64,000 nucleotides of DNA from Syngnathus acus (Eukaryota; Chordata; Actinopteri; Syngnathiformes; Syngnathidae): assembly GCF_901709675.1 (NCBI RefSeq), contig NC_051100.1, positions 5,332,001-5,396,000 of the forward strand. The letters are read 5' to 3'. A program made the translations under genes and the position numbers. Every line of letters begins with the position of its first letter. The first letter of the stretch is position 1. Shown in pieces: positions 1 to 14,321 of the stretch. The notes beneath the pieces were generated by a model. That model saw only the letters and a program-made list of their open reading frames with translations, searched no databases and had not been told where the DNA came from.

Positions 1-833
1 TCCTCTCCAAAAGGATTATGGGGGATTTTGGACACAGACACCTCACCATACAAAAAAAAAAAAAAAAGGCAGATAGATAGACGCATTTATTCGTTTTACG
101 TTGCAAAATACAAGGTGATAAAAGTTGAGTTCACCTGTTGCCAATGATTTTTTTATTTGTACTAGTCGTTAATATCTTTCACGCCATTGCCCTCATCATT
201 CTTGATAAATGGAGCGGCGGGCGGTAGAATGGCCTCTTTGAGTGAGCTGTAACTTTTGGCAGCCCCTCCCTCGCAGGTGTGGGTGATCTTTCATCCTCCC
301 AAGCCTCCATGTCCTATCTCTGGCCTCCATCAAAAGCGAACGTGCCGCCCCAGGTTGAGATTAACTGGGCTCTGGCAGAGCACTCCCCTCGTCCTGCCCC
401 TTTCCACTTCCAATAGCGCATGGCCTACAACAAGGGAAATTATGGGCCAGTTTAGCAGATCTTACGGCACCACTAAACGGCGCCCCAGATTGTTTGCTGA
501 TTGTGCTGCAATATGTTACCTGCCCCATCCACCCTCTGCTTATCTTTACTTTTTGCCAAAAGCAGCACTTGAGTCATCACACACACACACAGGCAGGCAG
601 ACATTCTCCCTCCAGCTTGTCTGGAGAAAATATATAATACATAACTAACTTACTGCAAAGAGCAGGTTCAATAGTTCATTCAGACATGTGCTTTGTCACA
701 ATGTTTACTTTGTGGTTTTCCATAAAAAAGTCACTCAAGTTAATATTTCCCTTAATTGCTGTTTATTGAATACTTTGTTGTTTTTAAGACAAACTTGACA
801 CTTCATTGCGCAATAATTATTGGTGGACCTCTT
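1..833. other. Intergenic, no gene seen
   Basis: Mixed-composition DNA with a short (AC)n tract near 580. An open frame at 256-648 has no recognisable domain and no splice context. Confidence 0.55.
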
Positions 834-835
834 GA

Positions 836-910
<75 letters not shown>

Positions 911-1006
911 CCTACCTACCTACCTACCTACCTACCTACCTACCTAACCCATCCATCCATCCATCCATCCATCCATCCATCCATCCATCCATCCATCCAT
1001 CCATCC

Positions 1007-1099
<93 letters not shown>

Positions 1100-1211
1100 C
1101 CTACCTACCTACCTACCTACCTAACCCATCCATCCATCCATCCATCCATCCATCCATCCATCCATCCATCCATCCATCCATCCATCCATCCATCCATCCA
1201 TCCATCCATCC

Positions 1212-1292
<81 letters not shown>

Positions 1293-1364
1293 CCTACCTA
1301 ACCCATCCATCCATCCATCCATCCATCCATCCATCCATCCATCCATCCATCCATCCATCCATCC

Positions 1365-1446
<82 letters not shown>

Positions 1447-1456
1447 TTATCTATCT
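834..1456. repeat. Composite higher-order tetranucleotide microsatellite
   Basis: Three successive blocks, each built as (CTAT)n-(CTAC)n-CTAACC-(CATC)n, followed by a final (CTAT)n. The order is the same each time, so the three blocks behave as a higher-order repeat of about 150-200 bp. Confidence 0.97.
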
Positions 1457-3289
1457 CTGGATGGTGAGATGTGCATCGTGCATGTTTGACATGAACTTAA
1501 GGAACCAAAATGGCCTTTGACAAGGCTTGACTTGCTTTAGACTGAAGTGACCTGAGCTTCTGGTGGATGAAAAGAAGGAAATGACTGAACTGTATCTGTG
1601 TGTGCCTTTTATTCATTCTGCCTTCTGTTCATTAGTTGGCAGTCTAACTTCCTGGTTCGTGAATGACTTGACAAATGAGCAGGCTGAGGGAGATGGACTG
1701 AATGTACTATTCACATCACAGACAAGATGGAACTTCCTTCTTTTCTGCGTGTCCCTCATGTTCATCTCTTCAAGACTCAGTCTGCTCCCTTTCAGCTTGT
1801 TTAATGCTCCGACTTTTCTCATGACCAAATTTGGACTCCTCCACATATAGCCAGCGCTATCTAGCCATGGTCAAATCCATCTTCTTCTCTTCATGCATTT
1901 CATGTTCCGGGTCAGTGGAGACATGCACAAAAATCCAGACCAAACTTCCCTGCAAATTTGATTTACATTTTGAAATGTTCATTTACAAAAAAAAAAAGAA
2001 TGGCAGATGGATTTCATTTGTTTTTCTCCATTGACATCACTGTACTTAAAATGGCTCAAATAGTGAAAACAGAGGACATCTTGATGCGGGTCCGTTTTAA
2101 AGACTAGGTCTTGCGACAATTATGTTTGATCTCGCCTAGTGGCAGAACGCTTAAACGCCCATGCTTGGGTGAGACCTATCATTTGTCTCTCTTGTCAGTT
2201 TCCTGTTTTCCTGAGCGACTCCTCTGACCTGGCTGTCAGGCCTGCCTGCCCTGAAGAGCACTTTCCCTTTCCTCATTCTGCACAGGGGATTGAGAGGAGA
2301 GAAGGAGGAGGAGGAGGAGGGGGGTTCAAACTTAATCTGACCCATTGCTCAGGTCAGTGAGCTGCTTACCAGGTCTATCCAAACATAGGGGCTTGTTTTG
2401 CTAAAGCTGTGGAAAGAAGAAGTACTCTCTTAAATCAATGCTTTACTGAGAGCCGCCGTGCACATGCAAGGTTGTTATGCGTGAAACCGCAGGAGTCCGA
2501 GCTGGCACGCAACCAGCGGCATGCTCGTCTCCTCCGTACGACGCGAAGGCCGAGAGAAAAGAAAGATCTCTGTGCACGGCCCAAAAAACTTTTTTTTCTC
2601 AAGCCTGCAGCTTTTTACACTTGGACCTTTAAAGCTGCAATTTACTTACAGCACGTTCCAATGCAACATCCAGCACAGAATAAAAAGAAATAAAATAGTA
2701 AATAAATTAAATTGATTAAAATTGAATGAATTCATTATTCAATGGAATTATTAAAATTGAATTAATTCGAATTAAATGACATTTACATACAGCGCGGTCC
2801 AACGTAACATCCAGGGCAGAATAAAAATAAATAAATAAAATGGTCTTAAAGTTGGATTGCTTGACTCGCTGTTCAGGTATCGTATGATCTGAGGAGGAAT
2901 GTTGAAAACAGACAGATTTATTATTCCTCTTCAGCTCAGCGCGATCGGAGGAAAAAATGAAAAGAAGTTTCCTTCAGCTTGAGGAGGCATTTAAGGCATC
3001 TTTAAAGACCACTTAACTGCCTTATTGCACATATGACCAGATGCATTGAATTGTCATTCACATTGGCGTTTTATGAGCGGCGAAAGGAGCCAATGGTCCT
3101 CATTCCAAGTCAGTGAGAAAATAAAATTCACGTCTTTCGTAGTTAGACCTCAAACACCTGAGTGAAATAAGCATGGTCACATATAAATGAAACGTAGCGC
3201 ACTTGTGGGGCTTGTGACAAATTGTTAAGTTAAAAAAAAAAGGCACTTGTGATGGTAAACAAGCGCTCTAATTCACCATAATGCTTGCA

Positions 3290-3430
3290 CAGATTCATTG
3301 CTGTGGGAAATGCAATGGCCAGTCTCAGCAGCTTAATTAGCAGTCTAATTTGTATTAACACTGGCTATCCTCTCAGGGATAATTATGCATCTCAGTTGTG
3401 AGCGAGCTTAATGAGGTTAACGTTTTACAC
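3290..3430. promoter_or_regulatory. Candidate conserved non-coding element
   Basis: A dense series of homeodomain-type cores (CTTAATTAG, TCTAATTTG, GGATAATTATGC, CTTAATGAGGTTAA) in balanced-composition sequence without repeats. The context next to emx2 suggests an enhancer; conservation cannot be tested here. Confidence 0.35.
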
Positions 3431-5064
3431 CGAGTCACCTTATAAAGAGAAAAAATGGCTGCTGATTGGAGTGTTTTTTTCTCAAAGGTGTACGATGACC
3501 ATTCGGCTTCTGATTCTGGAATCTCAATGGAGTCAGTAAAGTAAATTCTGTGATCAAAACAGCAATTTTAGCTAAAAATTCTTCCGAGTTCTCAGTGACA
3601 GCCTTTTACCTTGCGGCGTGTGCTATCAGATAAATCCAACTTGACTTTTCATTTGCCGCATAGTGCCAACTCCACCTCTGTTGACATTTTCTTGAGATCT
3701 TTGAGCTTCTACCAGTCACTGAGCACTCAACTAAACCATGTTTAGCTGCGATGGATAAGGTGCTGATAAGAACTTGCTTTCTGATATCATCTAAATTCCA
3801 AACATCCTGTGATCCTGCACCATTCCCCCTCGAGGCACATATTGTGTTCAGCAAGCACTAAATATGGCCGCCTGGACAATAGTATAACTAAACGATACAA
3901 ATACGATAACGTTCAGTGTCAAAGTGGCCCGATTGTTATTTGCAGTTGTGTAGAACTTTACTGCAACATACCCTGTGCGTTATTTAGGTTACCTCAATTT
4001 AGTGACGTAAGAGAGTCAAAATAAAACGGTACTACAGAACAGTTTTCGATTCCTACAAGCACTAATCATTGTTAAATTAACACTGAACATTTTCAACGCC
4101 AAAATATGTGATACACTTGTTTTGGATATCATCAGTATATTGTGCAAGTGGGCGTCCCAGTTAGTTGCGTAATACTTTTTTTCATGCCAATTAGCGAGAG
4201 AAACCATCTTATCAAGCACTTTAGAGTTTTATTATCCTAAAAAAAAGATAATTGCTATTTATAGGCCACCGGGGCTTTTTTTTTTTCCCCAAAACTAATA
4301 TTTTGGATTCCAAAAGTGGTTTTGCAATCCTGCTATCTCCTAGCTCGCCTGCAGCACCGGGGGGGGGGGTCACACTGGAAGATGAAGGATGGCCCGGGCA
4401 AAGCTTCCACTTGGTGCCACTGGCTAAGACTAATGTGTGAGGAAGTAATGGAAATGAAAAGGCCTCTTCCATGTAGGTCTGCCTGGAGCTGACAAACACC
4501 TGTTCTACTGAACCTCTAATGAGTCTACATCTATCTTGGACCTTTTTTTGTGTGTGTCTGAGTGCAATCCTGAATAAAGATCATCCTGATATTATGTGTG
4601 AGATAACAATTGTGCCTGTTCACATTTGGAATATATCTAAAATAATTTCCCTTCGAGCGCTGCTCCTGCAGTGAAAATAAATCATCTGCAAGGTCATACC
4701 TTTGTCTTACCTGAAACACAGGAAGCATCTTTTTTGTCTATGTGGGAAGGGTTGGTTGCAGGCAAAACAGGAAATGAAGAGTGTTGGACTTGTCTGTCCA
4801 TGCTGATCCTCCAGCTGACCAGGAGGCGGGGGGAGACTCAGATTTGTGAGGTCATGAGTTCACAGCCCAGGTGTTGTGCCTCGCAGCGGGACATTTGCCA
4901 GTCGAAACAGTGTCAATGGTTTTAGAGAGTGGAGAGGTTAACTTGAGATCAAGAGTGTCCACCTCTGACTCTTAACTCTCCACTGTATCAGTGAGAAATG
5001 TCACTCACTAGAAACAGATAATAAAACACTTGACTTCTTCGTTTGAAAGCAGGTAGCTTACAAT

Positions 5065-5215
5065 TTTTGTTTTATGATTTTTATTTGTACTATTTGTATT
5101 TTTTATATTTGTATCATTTATTATTTATTTTTTGTTTTATGATTTTCATTTGTATTATTTTTATATTATTTATGATTTTTATTTATTTATTTATTATTAT
5201 TATTATTCATATTTG
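5065..5215. repeat. A/T-rich low-complexity tandem tract
   Basis: Imperfect repeats of TTTTATGATTTTTATTTGTA ending in (ATT)n. Confidence 0.85.
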
Positions 5216-5278
5216 ATATACATTTGCGTCTGATAAAAGTGGTTAAAATCTAACACCATGTAGTTTTTCTGGGTCACC

Positions 5279-5350
5279 CTTAACTCATTCACTGCAAACC
5301 CAATTAATATCGTTGACGTCTATAACCGTCAATGGCACTGAACGAGTTCA
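5279..5350. repeat. Degraded palindromic MITE-like element
   Basis: TTAACTCATTCACTGC at the left and the imperfect complement CACTGAACGAGTTCAA at the right, with GACGTCTATA in the middle as in the copy at 61.0 kb. Confidence 0.55.
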
Positions 5351-6721
5351 AAAAGAAAAGATATTAGAGAACGCAGCCAATTGATTGCCAAATAAGTTTC
5401 ATGACAATAAATATACAGAATGTCATATTTTAAAGCAAGCCGCCATCAAATCACCGGAATCCAGCTCTTCTTCATTCCCATTTCATTGATTTAATTTCTT
5501 CTCCTTTGAAGATGTCACGTCGTGTGAAAAATGTATTCATCCTGCATATGCAACTCTTACTGACGCTAATCTTTTTGCCAGAGCAGAAATCTCATGGAGG
5601 GATAATCTCAGATAAATATAGTTAATTGAGGCCAGGTGAACTTTCTTTATCAGCTGCATAGTCAACCAATCTGAAGTAAATGTGATAATTAGGACGGACA
5701 TGTCTTCGCTGTGAACAGAGCGAAGTCATGTCCCTCAGCCATTTTCCCTCCAACTATATCTGATTTCACAACACATCCAAGATCCGTAACGGTGGCGGTA
5801 ACCATCGCGGCGTGCCGTTGCCTGCATGCTTGGTGGGGAGGCACATCTTTTAATGCGGTGACTGATCTTAAATTATATTCTAACTTTTCACATCAGCACA
5901 TTTACACATGATAAAAGAAAGCCCATTAAAGATGTTGTGAATGTGAATTAAAAGATGATGATGTGGACGTACTTCTACCCTCGACTGAGCCCGGCCACCG
6001 CTAACACCCCAGAGAAACCTCGTCCTAATTACTCATTCACCCCGGCAGAATCTCCTTAATTACAAACTTCATTAGCCCGCAAGACTTTGTTTTTCTGCTG
6101 CAAAGGATGAAGCAGGGGACAACTCTGGCCAAGGTGCAGCCAGGGTGTGATTTAGCTTCTTTAGCACCTTTATCCTTCTATGCGGTTCTTTTTTTTTTTT
6201 AGACCCAAGTCAGAGATCTAATTAGAATCATGGTGGGAATCACACACCTTTTAACTAGCCTCCGGAGCACCAGTCAAAGGACAGCGAGAAGGTTTGCCAG
6301 AGCGTGTTAGCGACTAACTACTCAAATGAATGTCTCTGGTCCATTGTGCTGCCATATGATGTAATAAACCTTAACTGTATGGATTTCAAGCCGCCATTCT
6401 GTTTGTCATTCATCAGTCATGGCTGCTTGAGATCATTACACAATGTTAGCGTCCCTCTTCTTCAATAGCTAAACTCGACAGCGGTGAGAAGAAACATTAT
6501 GAGTGAATGGACGCGAATGATTAGCAGGTATTATCGTTTGGGCGGCTGAAGTGTTCATTAGCCAATCAGAGATGTCTCGGTGAGGATTATGACAACTGAT
6601 CATTTACACCCTGAAGTCAAAACGTGTTCCTCTTTAGAAACTGATCATCCAAGTTGACTCCTATCAAACATGACAAGTTAACTCGATGTTACACATTATG
6701 AGCATACAACCATAATGCTTG

Positions 6722-6950
6722 TTGGGGTTTCAAACTAGGGTTTCAAGGTAGGGTTAGGGTTCCGAACTAGGGTTAGGGTTTCAAGGTAGGGTTTAAAACT
6801 AGGGTTAGGGTTCCACATTAGGGTTCAACGCTAGGGTTAGGGTTTTAAATGAGTGTTCGGGTTTCAAACTAGGGTTTCATACTAGGGTTATAAAGTAGCG
6901 TTTAAAACTAGGGTTAGGGTTTCAAACTAAGGTTTAAAACTAGGGTCAGG
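6722..6950. repeat. Degenerate telomere-like minisatellite
   Basis: About 20 copies of a variable unit built around TAGGGTT, many as exact TTAGGG, separated by TCAAAC/TCCAC/TTAAAAC spacers. Confidence 0.85.
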
Positions 6951-9289
6951 ACCATATCCTGAATCTATATTTCCATGTCAAACAGTCAAAGCGATTTGTC
7001 TTTCGCTTTTTAGAGCTATTTTGATGTTTACGCTGAAACTAAAAGCATCATCAGGACATTAAAACTCTTCGACTATTTTGCCAGTCATACCGTTTGAGCG
7101 TTTTTCCACTTAAAGAAGCGAATACAGAGTGCACACATCCCCGCTCGCTCCCTGGCCACAAAATACAGTACATGAGGACATGGTGAGTACCACACAGAAA
7201 GACTCATGGAAAATATTGTTTGGGAATATTAGTCATGTTAAAACGAACTTTAAGGGTTTGTTGTGTTTGGAGGGCTACTATTATGACAGGACTGATCAAG
7301 CAGTTGGCCCCGTTTCGCACGGATACCACAAACAGCACTTGAAAAGGTTCTAATGAGACTTGGCGTAGAGGTCGGATTCACATTTCAGAGTTCTGCCTAT
7401 GTCTTGATTGGGCTGCAGACACAGCGACAAACTGACGTGAAGTCATTTTGTAATATCGTGATTTTATTCCATCCATTTTCTCAATGTGTTCAGGGTTGCT
7501 CACCGACAGTTTTTCCTGTGCATCCAAAGACAGACAACCCCTCACGCTATCACAATAGTTTTGGTCTGTTCCAATTTTGAGGTCCATCTGTTATTACAAA
7601 AGTTATGACAATATATACATCCCAAGTGTATTTTCATTTGACCGAATTATAGATCTGTAATTTGTATTTTAAATATATTTGCAGGCTTCATCGTGCTGAA
7701 ATAAAAGTGTGAGCTATCCACCCATCCCAATACAAACACTCCTACCACTGCTATATTTCTCTTGCTTCACTTTCCAGACTCTCATTTGCACCCGGACTTC
7801 GCCACCAGAAACTTGATATATTGGGGGGGGCTGACTTTTCCACCACTTTGTTACCAAGAGGGGGAGACACAGAGAAACTGTGCGGGGTGCAAAACAGGTG
7901 TACACCTGTCTCACCGTGCCGGTTTTATCTCAACTCCTGCAGTCACAATTAAGTGGCAGCAGTGTAACGTCATGATCGTAAATAAAATACTTTCGGCATT
8001 AGTAGCTTCTAAATAGCCATTGGCGCTTCACAGATGACTCTCATATCAGTAGTGATGATGAGAGAGGGGACTCACAGGTCAAAAGATGCAGAATAGTTCA
8101 GCAGACACATGTGATATATTTAGCGAAGCCATTGTTTGTTTTATTTAGGGAGCGAATTGAGGATTTTCCAAACTGCAGGGCCCCTGAGGTATTTTATCAG
8201 GTGTACAGTCCACCATGTGTTAAACATTAAGGGACTGAGGGGAATGTAGCCGCTTGCACATATAAAATGTTTGTAATTTTGGAGGACAGGGGGGGGTCTA
8301 CAATTGCTCCCTTCAGAGCTGGCGGACGGATGGAAAACATGCCACTTATATGCAAATGAAACAGCATCACATTACACACACACACACACACACCTCATTA
8401 AAGAAAATAAACCTCATGGAATCTGTGGGACTTCAGCAGGCTGTAACAGGGCCGTAAAAGTTGTGCCTGTTCCCTTGGGGGGGGGGGGGGGGAGAATAGC
8501 TCTTATGTCACAATGCTTGCAGAGGAAACACCACGCATGGAGATGAAGCCAAAAAGAAATAATGTATTTTTAATTTCTTCTGGAGCACTCTGCATCCCTG
8601 CGTTTAAATCGTGACTTTTATCACGTGACTAATCGTGCGTATGCACGAAGATGCTGAGTTTACGCAATGTGATCAAAGGTGAACACGAAAGGCACAACAA
8701 AGAGGAAAACGAAAGTATGACTCCCGTCATTATTATTGTGATCATTTTGTTGTATATTTTGCACCTGTCTCGAAATGTAAATGAATTGTTAATCCAAGCG
8801 GAGTGAATGCGTCTAAGTGCCGACTGCACTGGTTGAGAGTGGAAAGTGCCGCGTTTGTAAACTCATCGCTTCACATCATGTCTACCTCCTTTATTAATAA
8901 AAATAAAGAAGAAGAAGAAAAAAAGAAACTGAAAACGAGGCTGCTATGTTTAATTCATTATGATGCACGCCGTTTGAAGGCTGATTGTAATTGCTCATTT
9001 GTCTTGTATATTTATCGCTTCGCCTTATGTCAAGGTCGAGAAGAATTGTGTGGGGTCCATTCTCTCGTTTCATGGATCCATTTCAGTGGTAATTTGGGAA
9101 ACGGGGCAGCTCAAGTAAGTCGATCGTGACGCGCGGGTCCGCGGACGCGCTGCGGCCCGCTACAGACGCTCCATCATGAACAATTTCCACGCTTCCAAAA
9201 AAACCAAATAAATATGTGATATCTCGACATAATTTGCTGCTGATGAATATAAAAGTCGACATTGAACATGTCCGGTGTTTTCCCCTCCC

Positions 9290-9425
9290 TCGCGCATGCA
9301 GCCTCCATTCACATTAGTGCTGTCAGCGGACGTCATTAGAGCTACTAATTGCAGATTAGAGGTTTTGGGTCAGTGGGGGTCACTTGATAGGAGCAACTAC
9401 TCTTTTCACTGAAGGATAATTATTT
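9290..9425. promoter_or_regulatory. Candidate conserved non-coding element
   Basis: Sequence with ACATTAGTGCTGTCAG, TCATTAGAGCTACTAATTGCAGATTAG and GGTCAGTGGGGGTCACTT (a direct-repeat nuclear-receptor-like half-site pair). Unique, non-repetitive, and 2.4 kb from the emx2 3' end. Confidence 0.35.
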
Positions 9426-10129
9426 CACATAGCTCACTAAATGTTTAATGCTGAAAATTGTGCGGAGTACACAAGGGATAGCATAATCAAAGCGAGAACT
9501 CGAGATGTCATTATGGGTGATGAGTACACAATGTTTGGAATTTTGCCTACTCCAACATTCGTTTACGCACATTTTAAACCTGTATTGCGGGTTGTAGCAA
9601 TTTTTCAAATCACACACAAAGCTGAATTTTATTGACTACAATTTTTATGGTTACGTTTTCATTATTATAATAAATAAGCATTAAAGATTATGGATGTTTT
9701 ATTTTTATTATAAATATTTGTGATTTTTTTGTTTGCTAAATATAATATAATTCATATAATAAAGTATATCCCCATGCATTTATTTCTCTAACGTATAATG
9801 CGAATTAAATAATAATAATAATAATAAGAGTGAAAAGGGGGATTTGCAGGTTAAAATCTCTGCAGTAAATTTATCAAATGGTGGCAGGCTCTAATGAGAC
9901 TCTGTCCTGTCTCCAGTGTGTCCACACAGGCGCACAGAGGGTGCGCCAAATTTTGTTTGTGGCGGATCAAGGCTCACCGCCTCCACTGCACTTTCTTTAT
10001 CTTAATTCCAACTTGAAAAGATATAATTATCTAGTTTGAACAGGACCACTATCAAATCCGTCTTTATAGGCAGGGAGGGGGAAAAGCTCGAGTGGATTGT
10101 GAGGCTCTGAGCCGCTCGGTGTTGCCCGA

Positions 10130-10240
10130 GATAGGAGTAATGAAGTTGTGGAGTCCGGAGATACAAACGGCATTAACCTCATTAGCATGAAACCTTTTCT
10201 TCTAACTATTGTGGGACCCTTTCAGTGCTCTAATCCCCCC
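10130..10240. promoter_or_regulatory. Candidate conserved non-coding element
   Basis: Contains GGCATTAACCTCATTAGCATGAAACC-type homeodomain sites and lies less than 1 kb from the emx2 3' UTR. Confidence 0.3.
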
Positions 10241-10916
10241 TATTTCAAAACTGGGTTTGTAATGAAGCTTTTAGTTTTTTTCCCCCACCTCTAATTCCCT
10301 AAAGATTTATTTTGCTGTTATAATCAAATGAACCGATTAAGAATTGCCTGTTACCAAAAAAAAAAAAAAAATCCTCATCTAAAAATAAACACGTTAAGAA
10401 AAAAAAAAGCTAGGTTGAATGTTGTACTTCATTCAAGTGTGCGTGGGCCTAAAAAGTGTTATGTTGCGGTTGCTGCAGCACCAAATCAAGATTTGAAACA
10501 AAGATCCCATTTTGAGGCGCATTGCAACCTTCCCTTATCGCGTCGCGAGGGCTAGTCAGATTGTGCTAAATTATGTCCAACCAAGCCCCCTTGGATCCGG
10601 ATTAAGAGATTAAAGTGGACCACTGGGCATTGCGTCCCCTTTCTCCCCCTCATATTACTCGCATGATAATTGCCCAAACTGATTTGCACTTTCACAAAAG
10701 CTCGCCGAGACTCTTTGGAGCTGCTGCACACAATCATGGCAGAAACAAATGCTGAATCGAGCGCAAATTATTAGCTCTTCTTTTGCTTTTTTTTTTATTT
10801 TTTTTTTACAATGCACCTGAAAAACGGCAACCGCTATAGACTCATTTATTAAATCTTTTTTTTTTTTTAATAAAGGCCTGCGTAGACTTTTACAGCGCGC
10901 GACATATTGATAAAAC

Positions 10917-10922
10917 TTTATT
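10917..10922 (-). promoter_or_regulatory. emx2: Candidate poly(A) signal of emx2
   Basis: AATAAA on the minus strand about 0.9 kb past the emx2 stop codon. It is the first canonical hexamer in a plausible position, but other A/T-rich sites lie nearby, so the assignment is tentative. Confidence 0.4.
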
Positions 10923-11831
10923 GACAAAATATTGACAATTACATACTTCTTGGAAGTATACTTTGTGTTAAAATTGTAGCAAACTTAACACATACACAAA
11001 AAATATTTACATTCTGTAAAAGAGGGTTTAACAGAAACAATAACAATATTTTTTCTGTACATGGAATACGCTCAGTGCTTGGAGGTTTTTTTTTTGTTTG
11101 TTTGTGTGTCTATAATTCATTTTAGTCCTTGTGGCATCTTTGAGTGGAGGCTCACGTCCTGACAGAAGGTTGCGTGGGGCCAAGTACAACCACACATTGG
11201 TAAAGCTTTAGAGGTTCAAGGAACGTCCTGATATACCATCACTTAAATTTCACCCCCCCCCCCCACCCTAGAAAACCAATTTTTGCTTTTTTTTCCTTGA
11301 AAAAAAAAAAAGACGATAAAGCACTGCTACTTCATATGTTTTCACAATCACTTTTACACGAGAATTATGAATTAAAGACTGCACACTGTCTGAAAAAGAA
11401 GTAGGCCTACAACACCTCTCTTAGAAAATAGATTTAAATAAAAAAATGTTTCGTCTTCCTCTTGATTGTGTCAAAATAAAACAAGTAACATGCAATTCAA
11501 GTTTTTTTTTTTCTAAAAAGCAGTTTTGGTATCTTGAGTGGGAAAAAATAGAAGTGCAACCGTCCAATATGAATTGGAAAATGATAAAAAGAAGAATATT
11601 TCAGGTGGTGGCGAGTGGTGACACACAATCTGTCAGTACCATGTTCCTGGTTCTTTTGGACTGACGGAGCCGCAGGGTGACAGCTGGGCCACGCAGCAGC
11701 CGGCCTTCCGTCGCCCTCAGCTGCCCATCGGGGATGTGAAATGTGACATCGGGTTATTTGAGCCCACTGTCCTCCCACGGTATCCTGTATTCGTGTCCTC
11801 CGTGCGCTCAGAAGCACATATGAGTCTCGTT

Positions 11832-14321
<2,490 letters not shown>

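Larger units (their letters stand above)
1457..6721. other. Gene desert 3' of emx2, part 1
   Basis: No coding gene found. It holds an AT-rich low-complexity tract (5065-5215), a MITE remnant (5279-5350), short G-runs (4361-4370) and enhancer-like AT-rich blocks at about 3290-3430, 6020-6170 and 6480-6610. Confidence 0.55.
6951..10916. other. Gene desert 3' of emx2, part 2
   Basis: No coding gene found. Contains an (AC)n tract at 8374-8393, a G14 run at 8478-8491, a small GC-rich patch at 9120-9170 and enhancer-like blocks at about 9290-9425 and 10130-10240. Confidence 0.55.

Noticed and set aside
256-648. 130-codon ORF at the left edge
   Set aside because: No recognisable motif, no splice or promoter context; chance ORF.
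756-1467. Long open frames encoding repeated YLSI / HPSI units
   Set aside because: They are read-through of the tetranucleotide microsatellite; any frame is open.
8803-9129. 108-codon ORF downstream of emx2
   Set aside because: Contains an EEEEKKK run from A/G-rich DNA and no known domain; not supported by context.
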